DNA of 64,000 nt from Filifactor villosus (GTDB taxonomy: Bacteria; Bacillota; Clostridia; Peptostreptococcales; Filifactoraceae). The DNA is taken from the NCBI RefSeq assembly GCF_042652965.1, contig NZ_JBHSHL010000003.1:1-64000 (forward strand), written 5' to 3'. The notes under the pieces are model-generated. The model had not been told where the DNA came from and made no database searches. It worked only from the letters and a program-made list of their open reading frames with translations. Position numbers and translations under genes: made by a program. The number at the start of each line of letters is the position of its first letter. Position 1 is the stretch's first letter. Below are positions 19,268 to 27,966 of the stretch, in pieces.

Positions 19268-19404
19268 CGATACCGCATAATTTGAGAAAACAATGTAAAT
19301 CCGGTTTCACACGAGGGATACATTTTTTGAACCCCTTCATTTTAAATGATTCTCGGATGTAAACCGAGAGTAAGCGCATTGGATATCTTTGTGCGGTGTT
19401 TCCT
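19268..19404. repeat. repeat C, copy 2
   Basis: It starts GATACCGCATAATTTGAG, shares AACAATGTAAATCCGG and TTTCACACGAGGGATACATT with copy 1, and ends TTTGTGCGGTGTTTCC. The stretch 18640-19925 between genes holds only these repeats and the transposase fragment below. Confidence 0.7.
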
Positions 19405-19784
19405 TATTCTACTCATACCAAAACCCAAGTAACGAGTCAGGTGTATGGGAGGTATAGAGATAAAACAGAATTTATAGTAAATGAAGTGCAAACGGAACGA
19501 GGATGTTTTTGAAGCTGAAAACCAAGTTGTGAAGCGTAGCATCAGAACTTTCTAAGGCTCAAACAGCTAATTTATGTCGATGTTTCACTCGTTTGGAATG
19601 GCTTAGCAAACTTCGTCATTCACCACGTTCAGCCTTTTCTTCTACGCGATGCTCCGCTGTGCGCTTTTTCAATCGATCACAAGCTTTGCTTGCTCTCGAG
19701 AGCAGAGTTATCGTTCTTTATTTTTCGCTTTCATACCCGAGTCCCGTGTTGAAAAATACTCATACAGATAAGGCAATGCAACAG

Positions 19785-19885
19785 GTAATAGTATCAAGCA
19801 AATCGATCAGACCAAAAGTAGAACACGTCTTTGGGATCATCAAAGCAAGATCGGGGTATTGAAAGACGAGATAGAAAGGGTTTGT
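19785..19885 (+). pseudogene. fragment of an IS5-family transposase (C-terminal)
   Basis: The translated piece SIRPKVEHVFGIIKARSGY is nearly the same as SIRSKVEHVFGIIKARFRY in the transposase at 21778-22590. The frame stops right after it, so only about 25 codons survive. It lies on the opposite strand to the longer copy and just upstream of the SLH gene, so it may mark an old insertion or recombination point. Confidence 0.75.
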
Positions 19886-19925
19886 ATTTCGTTTATTGAA
19901 AGTGAATTAAGCAAAGGGGGTTACT

Positions 19926-21623
19926 ATGAGAGAGATTATTAAACTTAAAAAGACGGCATTTTTAATAATCATTATGTTGGGGATGTGTTTCTTATTTCCT
20001 TTAACATCGTATGCGGATTATGTTTCAGTTCCCGTTGAGATGAATATAAGCAAAACAGGGGAGCAGGATTTGCCGAGTGAATGGAAATTTTTGATTAAAT
20101 TTAGAGAAAATGACGGAAGTGAAATAGTAGGGGATCATGAGATAAATTCCTTACCTGACAGCATTACTTGGAAGCTGTCACAGGGGACTTCGATTAGCAG
20201 AGTCTTGGAAATACCCGTACGTCAAAAGATATACACCATTTCGATTTTTAACAAAGATCCGGATAATCCTTTTGCAATGTATGATCAAAGCGGATGGGAA
20301 TATGACAATTCAAAATACTTTTTAGAAATTGATTATGATGACGACGATGGATATCAATATACGATTCGGGATGAAGACAATAATATAGTACCCAAAATGG
20401 TATTTAATCATACCTATAATCGAAGCAAAACTTATACAAGCGGGTTTGCTGTAAAATTGGATATTCGTCAAGCTAATACCGCAGTGCCGCCTCCTCATGC
20501 ATTTCAATTTGAATTTGAAAATTTGGATTTTCCGAATCAGCCGGATTTTAATGCATTAGAAATTGTTGACAATTCAATTGTTGCAAATGGTGTCGGAACG
20601 GTTGAAAAAGTTTTGAACGTAAAAATTAATGTGGATGATATACTGGCTGCTGACAGCAAATGGGAACGACCGACACTTATTCCGTGGTTGTATACGGCAG
20701 TATTTAAATTAAAAGTAAAAAATGATTCTGCAAAACACTGGGAGTATGATAATAACTTTCGTTATATCCTATTTACCTATAATGATAAAAATAGGTTTTT
20801 GGATACAAGAGTACTTGACGCTTTAGGAAATGATGCCTATCTGTCTTTTGCAGAATTTACAAATACTTATACGGGAATGATATCTTCAGGTGGAAACGAT
20901 ACTACAACAGAAAGTAGCATTTCTGTTCCTGAATCTTATAATTCTGATGAAATCTATACTTCGACAAAAAATAATATATATATTCCGGAACTCACTAAAT
21001 TTCATATTGCTTATATAAAAGGGTATCCGGATGGAACAGTGAGGCCCGTAGATAACATTACAAGAGCTGAAACAGCTGCTATGATTTATAGATTGCTTAC
21101 GGATGCTCGTCGTTCGGAAATAAAGACCGATAGGAATACTTTTAGTGATGTGAGATTGAGTTCCTGGTATAATGAAAGCGTTTCGTCGATGGCTAAAGGA
21201 AGATATATTGTAGGTTATCCCGATGGCACATTTAAAGGGGACAAATCGATAACAAGAGCAGAGTTTGTTACAATGCTTGTTAGATTTATTGAGCCGACAA
21301 AAGGAGAAAAAGTATTTTCTGATGTCAGCGAAAGTCACTGGGCATATAATCAAATCAGTACAGCAGCTGCAGTAGGTTGGATTTCAGGATATGAAAATAA
21401 TACGTTTGAACCGGATAAAAGTATTACAAGAGCAGAGGTTGTTTCAATACTAAATCGCGTATTGAATCGCGGCGTAAATGAAAAAAGTACACTGTTAAAC
21501 TTCAAAAATTGGAAAGATAATCCGGCCGGTTCATGGTATTATTACGAAATTATCGAGGCAGGCAACAGTCATGAGTACAAGGGAACTCGTCCATCTGAAA
21601 ACTGGACAAAAATTTTGGATTGA
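19926..21623 (+). CDS. S-layer-homology (SLH) surface protein with pilin-like domains
   Basis: The 565-residue secreted protein has a signal peptide (residues 1-31, ending SYAD), two related beta-rich domains (about 35-165 and 166-330, each ending FNHTY / FTNTYTG, as in FctA/Spy0128-like pilin domains), a Ser/Thr linker, and three SLH repeats (about 360-425, 426-490, 491-550) with IKGYPDGTVRP, IVGYPDGTFKG and ISGYENNTFEP plus the ITRAE motif. The SLH repeats would anchor it to cell-wall polymers. GGGGG lies close before the ATG. The gene looks more AT-rich than the housekeeping genes and lies between broken transposases. Confidence 0.88.
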   Translation: MREIIKLKKTAFLIIIMLGMCFLFPLTSYADYVSVPVEMNISKTGEQDLPSEWKFLIKFRENDGSEIVGDHEINSLPDSITWKLSQGTSISRVLEIPVRQKIYTISIFNKDPDNPFAMYDQSGWEYDNSKYFLEIDYDDDDGYQYTIRDEDNNIVPKMVFNHTYNRSKTYTSGFAVKLDIRQANTAVPPPHAFQFEFENLDFPNQPDFNALEIVDNSIVANGVGTVEKVLNVKINVDDILAADSKWERPTLIPWLYTAVFKLKVKNDSAKHWEYDNNFRYILFTYNDKNRFLDTRVLDALGNDAYLSFAEFTNTYTGMISSGGNDTTTESSISVPESYNSDEIYTSTKNNIYIPELTKFHIAYIKGYPDGTVRPVDNITRAETAAMIYRLLTDARRSEIKTDRNTFSDVRLSSWYNESVSSMAKGRYIVGYPDGTFKGDKSITRAEFVTMLVRFIEPTKGEKVFSDVSESHWAYNQISTAAAVGWISGYENNTFEPDKSITRAEVVSILNRVLNRGVNEKSTLLNFKNWKDNPAGSWYYYEIIEAGNSHEYKGTRPSENWTKILD

Positions 21624-21746
21624 TAATTCAACCGTTTCTGCCGGGAAATTATGGAAAGACCTCACAATTGGCAGAAAAAAGAATGGGGATAATAGGGTAA
21701 AAAATTGATATTTATTCCCCGTTATCTCCATGTTTCTCTTTGTTGT

Positions 21747-21776
21747 GCCCGATTTTTCGTTTTTCGGGCACAACAA
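21747..21776. terminator. inverted repeat between the SLH gene and the transposase
   Basis: TTGTGCCCGA and TCGGGCACAA flank a T-rich loop. It could be a terminator for either convergent gene, or an end of the IS5-family element, whose coding region ends 3 bases later. Confidence 0.5.
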
Positions 21777-21777
21777 A

Positions 21778-22590
21778 TTAAGCACTTAGGCTCCGCCTCT
21801 GTGCGATCAATAGATTCGCCAAGCTACACAGGATATTCAGCTTCGCCTCCTGTTTCTTAAGTCCTTTATATCTCGTCTTTCGATACCTGAACCTTGCTTT
21901 GATGATCCCAAAGACATGTTCTACTTTGGATCGAATCGATGATTTCTCCCTCTCTCTTCGTTTGATCTGTCCTTTCGATCTCCCACTCTTCTTCCTGCTC
22001 TGTGAACGTCTCTTGTTGATTTTGTAGTTGATCTTTTGTCCTTTTTTGTTTCTCTTTCTTGCTTCCTCCCGTCGCTCTGCCCCCAAATAAGCGCTATCTC
22101 CATAAACTTCTTTTTCTTCTCCTGTTAATAACTCCGGCACCATCGTTACATCGTGTACGTTCGCTACACTTACTTTTACGCTGTGTACCAAACCATTTTT
22201 AGCGTCTACCCCTATATGGGCTTTGTATCCGAAGTACCAATTGTTTCCTTTCTTTGTTTGATGTGCCTCCATGTCTCTTTGTTTACTTTGGTTTTTTGTG
22301 GNNNNNNNNNNNNNNNNNNNNNNNNNNNNNNNNNNNNNNNNNNNNNNNNNNNNNNNNNNNNNNNNNNCCTGTTCAAAGAATTGTTGCTGTAGATTGTTTT
22401 GCTCAAGAAGATGACGGAATCTGCCTAGAGTATCTCCATCAGGAACTTGGTTGCCGGAAGTGATGTAGCAAAACTCCGAGAAGGATCGACTGTCGATGAC
22501 TTCCGCAACGGTTGCCATGTCCGAGAGGTTATACAGGTTCTGTTGTTTATTTACGGCTCTCCCTCGTTCTCTATCATGCAGTATGGTTTT
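21778..22590 (-). pseudogene. IS5-family transposase, 5'-truncated, with an assembly gap
   Basis: The frame runs from near 22590 (QQNLYNLSDMATVAEVIDSR, upstream of the first ATG at 22518) through DTLGRFRHLLEQ, a run of 66 N at 22302-22367, then YFGYKAHIGVDAKNGLVHSV, YGDSAYLGAE and KVEHVFGIIKARFRY. These are DDE_Tnp_1/IS5 hallmarks: the second Asp in YGDSAYLG is present and the first lies in or near HIGVDAKNG. The normal N-terminus of 40-50 residues is missing, and a family A repeat begins at 22594 where it should be. I therefore call it broken. Confidence 0.8.
22302..22367. other. assembly gap (66 N)
   Basis: The sequence is undetermined. It lies inside the IS5-family transposase, a typical place for a short-read assembly to break because several copies exist. 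The true gap length may differ from 66. Confidence 0.98.
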
Positions 22591-22593
22591 CTA

Positions 22594-22706
22594 ATACTAT
22601 TATTCCTTTGAATAATGGATATCAACGATTTGCACTCCATAGAAGAGAAAACGAATTTTCGTGGTTATAAAACAGATATAACCATACTTCTGTCGAAGGA
22701 TAGTAT
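22594..22706. repeat. dispersed repeat family A, copy 4 (near-identical to 54935)
   Basis: It starts ATACTATTATTCCTTTGAAT and ends TCTGTCGAAGGATAGTAT, the reverse orientation of copy 1. It differs from the 54935 copy at only a few positions, which suggests recent spread. It abuts the broken 5' end of the transposase. Confidence 0.85.
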
Positions 22707-22791
22707 AGTTACTGGGTTTGATTCTGTTTTATATCGTTTATGTTATCATAGTTTTTGTTCTTTATAGGGGGCTATTTGGTGTTTTTGTGCA

Positions 22792-22904
22792 GTATTTCCC
22801 TATTAGAATTGACAGATTGAATGCTTTGAAATATATTATCATCCAAATTGTTTTTTTGTAATGATATATTCTGTATACCCGGCATTTCGAACGTAGAATA
22901 GTAT
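22792..22904. repeat. dispersed repeat family B copy
   Basis: It carries CTATTAGAATTGACAGATTG, CCAAATTGTTTTTTTG, CCCGGCATTTCGAACG and GAATAGTAT, in the same orientation as 10693. With family A copy 4 it fills most of the gap 22591-23128 before sdaAB. Confidence 0.75.
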
Positions 22905-23128
22905 TAGTTTTTAGATATGCTCCGGTATTACAAGTGTTTCTATGTAATCTTGGTATAGGATGTGAATAGTAATGGATTTGTCGATTGCTCCAATGAATTT
23001 TAATATAAGTACTTGAAAAAGGACGAAAAAAATGAAATAATAATAGTTTAGAAATCCATGTGATTTGAAATATACGATGAAAAAATCGCGGGACAAAGAT
23101 TTGAAAAGAGAAGAAACAGGGGGATGTT

Positions 23129-23797
23129 ATGGCGGAGTACAGTGCATTTGAGGTGCTCGGTCCGGTTATGGTGGGACCTTCGAGTTCCCATACAGCAGGA
23201 GCGTGCAGGATAGCTAATGCTGCAAGAAAAATATGCGGGGAGGATTTTGTTAAGGTGGAATTCCATCTGCACGGTTCTTTTGCGTATACGTATAAGGGGC
23301 ATGGGACCGACAGGGCTCTGGTAGCGGGAATCATGGGTTATTCGACCGATGATGACAGGATCCGTACAAGTTTTGAGATTGCAGAGGAAAAGGGATTGAA
23401 CTATGAGATTAAGACGATCGATCTGGGGGAGAACTACCATCCCAACTCGGTGAAGGTTGTGTTTCATTACGAGGACAGGGAAAGTGAGTACGTGATTGGC
23501 TCATCCATAGGAGGAGGAGCTATGGTCATTGTCAACATCAACGGCATTGACGTAGAGTTTCGGGGCATGTATCCGACTTTGCTGTTGCAGTATGAAGACC
23601 AGAGAGGGATCATTTCTTATATATCGACCTTGCTGACGGGAAATCGTTCAAATATAGAATCGATTATAACCAAGAAGAACTCGTTGACCAATGTGGTAAC
23701 GTTGACCATCGAGATGGACACGGAACTGTCCGAGTTTGTCAAAAGTGCCATTTTAAATTCGGATCAATTCATCACTGCGAAGTATGTGGGGGTATAA
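23129..23797 (+). CDS. sdaAB: L-serine dehydratase, beta subunit (Fe-S dependent)
   Basis: The 222-residue subunit has the conserved GPVMVGPSSSHTAGACRIAN near the N-terminus and a C-terminal ACT-like domain (about 150-222; DQRGIISYISTLLTGNRSNI). With the alpha subunit it deaminates L-serine to pyruvate and ammonia using an oxygen-labile [4Fe-4S] cluster, as in anaerobic peptide fermenters. AGGGGGATG lies before the ATG. The alpha gene starts 4 bases after its stop. Confidence 0.96.
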   Translation: MAEYSAFEVLGPVMVGPSSSHTAGACRIANAARKICGEDFVKVEFHLHGSFAYTYKGHGTDRALVAGIMGYSTDDDRIRTSFEIAEEKGLNYEIKTIDLGENYHPNSVKVVFHYEDRESEYVIGSSIGGGAMVIVNINGIDVEFRGMYPTLLLQYEDQRGIISYISTLLTGNRSNIESIITKKNSLTNVVTLTIEMDTELSEFVKSAILNSDQFITAKYVGV

Positions 23798-23800
23798 GGG

Positions 23801-24679
23801 ATGTTAAATACGGCAAAAGAGATTATAGAAGTGTGCATGGAGAGAAACTGCCGGATCTACGACTTGGTTTTGGAAGAGGAGATGAAGAATACCAAGAGAA
23901 CCGAGGAAGAGATCCGTGCCAAGGTCAGTGAGGTCGTCAAGGTAATGGAGGGTTCGGCAACTGAAAACCTTGAAAAGGAGACTCCCACGACGTATAGGAT
24001 GATAGACGGGTTTGCAAAAAACAGTTACCGTTATGCACAGGAGAAGGAGCCGATTGTAGGAAAGTTTTTGATGAAGGCGATGGCAATGGCGTTTTCGACG
24101 AGTGAAGTCAACGGAACGATGGGTAAGATCGTTGCGGCTCCGACGGCAGGTTCTTCAGGGATTCTTCCTGCGGCGATCGTATCTGCAAGGGACAAGTATG
24201 ACCTCGATGAAAGAACGATCCAAAACGGACTGCTCACGTCGATCGGGATCGGTCAGATCATCGCGAAGTATGCGACCTTTGCAGGGGCGGAAGGAGGCTG
24301 TCAGGCGGAATGCGGTGCGGCTTCCGCGATGGCGGCATCGGCGGTCGTCGAAATGCTGGGCGGGACTACGGAGCAGATCCTGCACAGTGCAAGCATCAGC
24401 CTGATCAATATTTTGGGTCTGGTCTGCGATCCGATCGCGGGACTTGTGCAGTATCCATGTGCGTTTCGCAATGCTTCGGGAGTGATGAACGCTCTGATCT
24501 CGGCAGATATGGTAATGGCGGGGCTTACGTCCTTTATTCCCTTTGAAGAAGTCGTTCAGGCGATGGGAGAAGTAGGAAGAGCCTTGGATGAAAACCTAAG
24601 GGAGACGGGGACCGGAGGACTTGCCGCAACCAAGACGGGCTGTGCGGTGCGAGAGGATTATTTGGGCTTAAAAAAATAG
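23801..24679 (+). CDS. sdaAA: L-serine dehydratase, alpha subunit (Fe-S dependent)
   Basis: The 292-residue catalytic subunit holds the cluster-binding Cys residues in GGCQAECGAASAMAAS and in CDPIAGLVQYPC, and the conserved APTAGSSGILPAA. The length matches two-subunit enzymes; E. coli-type SdaA fuses both parts. It is directly linked to sdaAB (4-base gap). No serine transporter lies next to it here. Only a small hairpin-poor gap follows before the converging lipoprotein gene. Confidence 0.96.
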   Translation: MLNTAKEIIEVCMERNCRIYDLVLEEEMKNTKRTEEEIRAKVSEVVKVMEGSATENLEKETPTTYRMIDGFAKNSYRYAQEKEPIVGKFLMKAMAMAFSTSEVNGTMGKIVAAPTAGSSGILPAAIVSARDKYDLDERTIQNGLLTSIGIGQIIAKYATFAGAEGGCQAECGAASAMAASAVVEMLGGTTEQILHSASISLINILGLVCDPIAGLVQYPCAFRNASGVMNALISADMVMAGLTSFIPFEEVVQAMGEVGRALDENLRETGTGGLAATKTGCAVREDYLGLKK

Positions 24680-24886
24680 AGAAGTCTCTAGTGTGCGGAC
24701 ATATTGACAGTTAGCTTTATTTTTTATCCCGGTTATAAACCGAAAGAGTTCATATCAAGGTCGGAATCGCCTTGAATTTCAACGTGCCGCTACACCGGGC
24801 AATGCAATAGATAATAGTATAAAGACCCGGAACACACAATGGACATCAGGTTTGCTTCCATTGAACAATACTATACCACACTATAA

Positions 24887-24936
24887 AAAACCACCCTTTG
24901 GAAAAGGATATCCGAGGGGTGGTTTCATTCTTAATA
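24887..24936 (-). terminator. terminator between converging genes
   Basis: AACCACCCC(T/C)...GGGTGGTTT forms a stem around TCGGATATCCTTTTCC. On the minus strand it is followed by TTTTTTATAG, and on the plus strand by TCATTC, so it mainly serves the lipoprotein gene at 24981. The 300-base gap 24680-24980 otherwise holds a GCAATAGATAATAGTAT repeat end near 24800-24820. Confidence 0.75.
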
Positions 24937-24980
24937 AGTTTCATGAGGAGATCTGCTCCTCTTTCTCTTAAACGATGATT

Positions 24981-25691
24981 TTATTGTTTTACACAAATGA
25001 AATCATAGTACATATCGCTGTTGCTAACACTTATTTTCAGCTTTCCATCAACCGGTTCTTCAAATAGAATGGTATATTTGTCCAAATCGATGGTTCCGGT
25101 CGCAAAAGCAATAGACCACGGCAGGGTGCCGAGTGACTCTCCGAGGAATGTTACATCGACAGTGCCATCCCCTTTGAAGTCCATCAGCAAGGCCTCATTG
25201 ATATCTTTAAATCCTTCCACCTCACTCAACTCTTGCCCCAAAGCATCTTTAACGGACTCGGTCTTCCAGCTTCCAATCATTGCCTTAGATGCTTCCGGAA
25301 GGTAATTTTCAGGATTCATTGCATCGGTACCTTCTTTTGCAAAAATCACCTTCAGTCCCTGTCCCATTATATTATCAAAAGTAAGCGTATTCTCTCCGGG
25401 AGTTCCTACCATTTCCTCTCCATCTATGTTGATAACTATTTTTCCGTCTTTTTCTACCCATGGAGCAGAATGTTCTTGATTTTCAAGCTTAACTTTCAAT
25501 TTTCCTGTACCGTTAATCTCAAGGCTGAATTCACCACTAAATGACTCTTCTGCACTCATTTGTATTCCCATCGCTTCTGTAGATACCGCAATCCATTTTC
25601 CGTCATAGGAACTGGGCTTGCTTCCTCCGCATGCACTCAAAAACAAAACACAAATCGCCAACAAAGAGAGTATCTTCATTTGTTTTTTCAT
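24981..25691 (-). CDS. lipoprotein of unknown function
   Basis: The 236-residue protein has a clear lipoprotein signal (MKKQMKILSLLAICVLFLSAC, Cys at 21, then GGS). The mature part consists of two related beta-rich halves: SSYDGKWIAVST..EAMGIQMSAEE with a C-terminal FDNIMGQGLKVIFAK, and MIGSWKTESVKDALGQELSE with FEEPVDGKLKISV. This is a calycin-like duplication common in Clostridia lipoproteins. AAAAAGGAG lies 7-8 bases before the ATG. It stands alone. The function is unknown. Confidence 0.8.
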   Translation of the reverse strand: MKKQMKILSLLAICVLFLSACGGSKPSSYDGKWIAVSTEAMGIQMSAEESFSGEFSLEINGTGKLKVKLENQEHSAPWVEKDGKIVINIDGEEMVGTPGENTLTFDNIMGQGLKVIFAKEGTDAMNPENYLPEASKAMIGSWKTESVKDALGQELSEVEGFKDINEALLMDFKGDGTVDVTFLGESLGTLPWSIAFATGTIDLDKYTILFEEPVDGKLKISVSNSDMYYDFICVKQ

Positions 25692-25972
25692 AAAAAATTC
25701 TCCTTTTTTAGTTTTTTAAGTAAGTCCCCTTCCAAGAGTTCGAAGTTGTAATATGACTCTTTAAACTCCATAAAACTCAAAACTTACATAATCAACGACA
25801 GTTTTTATTTAAAACAATTTCACAAAAAACTAAATGATACCCCTTCATTTTAGAAACTTTCGATGAACCGAAAACACACGATATGATTCTTCTTAAATAT
25901 ATCATTTTTTGAAGGAAGCGTCAACCGCGTGATATTTATTATGCTGTTGATTGTTCCGAGAGAGCTGTACTA

Positions 25973-26086
25973 ATACTATTTTTCACCGGAAGTATGGATA
26001 TATCTGTTTTTCAACCCGCGAAAAATGGATTTATCTTCTATGGGTTACAGATTATCTATATCCATAATTCAAAGGAAGAGTAGTAT
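25973..26086. repeat. dispersed repeat family A, copy 5
   Basis: It starts ATACTATTTTTCACCGGAAG and ends AAAGGAAGAGTAGTAT. It is followed directly by a partial family B repeat and then the IS630 element. No gene lies in 25692-26163. Confidence 0.8.
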
Positions 26087-26087
26087 A

Positions 26088-26163
26088 AGTCATTACCAAC
26101 GAAGTTTGGATGATTATATATTTCAAAGCGTTCACCCCGTCAATTTCAATGGATAACAGTATA
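26088..26163. repeat. truncated dispersed repeat family B
   Basis: The stretch keeps the family B right half (TTTCAAAGCGTTCACCCCGT, then CAATTTCAATGGATAACAGTAT) and lacks the left half. It touches the left end of the IS630 element. Confidence 0.6.
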
Positions 26164-26176
26164 ATACTAAAATTCA

Positions 26177-26750
26177 TTAGAACGATTGACAAATCCATTG
26201 TCGATGAGTAATTTGTTTTACCATCTCTTTTGTTAGGGAGTTAATGGTTTCACACAATCGATCTACAACATCATTCAATGTCTTAAATACTTCGTTTTTG
26301 AACCCCATCCTACGAAGTTGTTTCCAAATTTGTTCGATTGGGTTCATCTCCGGAGTATAGGGCGGAATATGCGTGATTCGAATGTTTTTCGGTATGTTTA
26401 ATCCCTTCGATTTATGCCATGCAGCACCGTCACAAATCAATAGAATCACATCTTCCTCATATTCTTTCGACAGTTCATCCAAAAATACATTCATGCACCC
26501 GGTATTACAATAGGGCATCACTAGAAAATAGTGCTCTCCTGTAAGAGGTTCTACCGCTCCATACACGTATCGATACTCTCTGATGTGATGACAAGGAACC
26601 AAAGGACGCACTCCTTTCGTACACCAACAATACTTGGGTTTGTTGATCCTTCCAAAGCCTGCCTCATCTTCAAACAGGATACGCAATCTCTTATTAGGGT
26701 AAACGCTTTCTAACTCTTTTGCCGGTGTGTTAATTTTTTTGAGGCTTCTA
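26177..26750 (-). CDS. IS630 transposase orfB (DDE catalytic part, -1 frame)
   Basis: The catalytic part holds all three acidic residues of the IS630/Tc1 DDE domain: Asp in LFEDEAGFGR, Asp in LLICDGAAWHKS and Glu in PPYTPEMNPIEQIW. The first ATG in this frame is at 26686, but the frame is open further upstream (INTPAKELESVYPNKRLR) to the A-run at 26734-26740. It is therefore probably made by -1 frameshifting from orfA, not from its own start. No residues appear lost. Confidence 0.85.
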
Positions 26751-27222
26751 TTGCCTCTTCGCTCGCTTTCTTGGGATGTTTACTTCTTGGCATTACTTTC
26801 CTCCAGTTATGCCTCTTTAATACACGATAAATCTGTGCGTTGCTTATGCTATGGCCAACTTTGTCTCTATAAGCTTCTTCGATTTCTCGTATGCAAATGA
26901 GTTGTCCCTTTTTTGCTTCTTCTTCAAAGCTTTGTAGTAACTGTGCTTCTTCTTCAAAGCTTAGGTTTCTATGATTTCCTTTTTGCCCTTTTTTGAGCAA
27001 ACCTTCCAACCCTTCTTTGACGTATTTACTGATCCAGTTGCTTATCACTTGTCTTGAGGTATCGAGTTTTGTTGCGATGTCCCGATGGGGAGCTCCTTCT
27101 GCTCGTAGTTGAACAGCGTATAATCTCTTGTCTTCTTGTTTATCTCGGATCTGTTTTCGGAGTTGTTTTATTTTTTCCGCATCTTGTGGATCAATAGAGT
27201 GTGTTTTCGGCATGCTTCTCAT
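26710..27222 (-). CDS. IS630 transposase orfA (DNA-binding part)
   Basis: The 170-residue N-terminal part has a helix-turn-helix (HRDIATKLDTSRQVISNWISKY, about residues 52-73) and a second winged-helix-like region (SISNAQIYRVLKRHNW). Frame 0 stops shortly after a run of seven A (TCA AAA AAA TTA in the coding strand, 26734-26740). This is a perfect A-AAA-AAA slippery heptamer, and a -1 shift there joins it to orfB without a stop. Confidence 0.85.
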   Translation of the reverse strand: MRSMPKTHSIDPQDAEKIKQLRKQIRDKQEDKRLYAVQLRAEGAPHRDIATKLDTSRQVISNWISKYVKEGLEGLLKKGQKGNHRNLSFEEEAQLLQSFEEEAKKGQLICIREIEEAYRDKVGHSISNAQIYRVLKRHNWRKVMPRSKHPKKASEEAIEASKKLTHRQKS

Positions 27223-27314
27223 CCTTTTCTATCTTTATGTGTTTCTCTATTCTATTTTCTCATCTTTTCTCCATTTTATCAATACCTCTATTGAATAATA
27301 GTATGAAGCCCTTT

Positions 27315-27815
27315 CTACTTGGATATTCTCTTTTTGATATCGATTTCATCCAATAGATTATTAACTGCCAGTAATTGCAATAGAGATTTAACCTCATCTA
27401 TGCTCAACACAATATTTTTTGTGCTGTTTTGAACTGCAGTCTCGGTATAATCCTTTGTGTTAGAGAGATCGGATTCAATGTGTTCGATTTTGGAAACGAT
27501 TGATCGCAGGGTCTGCATGGTTATTTCCTGATTGTTAAAGTACGTTTGTTTTAGATCTTCCATCATTCCCTGAAAATAATCGTTGTTTTCTTGCATTGCA
27601 CTTGCCATTCCTATGATAGTTGTATTTGTTTTTTGTAGAAAATCGAGAGTACTGGGTAAGATCCGTTCCTCTGCTTTAACAGCAGAATATTCGATGATTC
27701 TATTTTCAGATTCTCGGATCTCGTCAAGTAAAAAAGAAAATTTTTCGCGCATCCTTATTTCGCTCTTTTCTTTTTGTTTACACCTTATCCTAGATATCCA
27801 GTTTTCAAAACTCAT
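27315..27815 (-). CDS. hypothetical coiled-coil protein, last gene of the patatin/dynamin operon
   Basis: I do not recognise the family. The 166-residue acidic protein is predicted largely helical (about residues 25-55 and 75-140), with no membrane segment. The frame is open to 27857, but AAGGAGGAA lies 10-11 bases before the ATG at 27815, so that start is preferred. It follows the other accessory genes in the same direction after a gap of about 150 bases that holds a small AACAC/GTGTT hairpin, so it may have its own promoter. The IS630 element starts 10 bases beyond its stop. Confidence 0.65.
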   Translation of the reverse strand: MSFENWISRIRCKQKEKSEIRMREKFSFLLDEIRESENRIIEYSAVKAEERILPSTLDFLQKTNTTIIGMASAMQENNDYFQGMMEDLKQTYFNNQEITMQTLRSIVSKIEHIESDLSNTKDYTETAVQNSTKNIVLSIDEVKSLLQLLAVNNLLDEIDIKKRISK

Positions 27816-27966
27816 AGATTTTAATTCCTCCTTAATGTGTCCGAAAGGTTCACGCAAAGTAAAAGTTAGAAAATTTTTGTTTCATAATCATATATCTTGA
27901 ACACCTTACAGTGTTATTGGCTAATATTATAGAAGTGTGTCTAAAACAAATTTGCAACAGAGATTA

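Larger units (their letters stand above)
26164..27304 (-). mobile_element. IS630-family insertion sequence
   Basis: The element of about 1,141 bp has imperfect inverted ends: ATACTAAAATTCATTAGA on the left and ATACTATTATTCAATAGA (reverse complement) on the right, with further matches ATTGA-AAA inside. TA dinucleotides lie at both ends, as expected for the Tc1/mariner-IS630 group. It encodes orfA (26710-27222) and orfB (26177-26750). The right end lies only 10 bases past the last gene of the patatin/dynamin operon. Confidence 0.85.
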
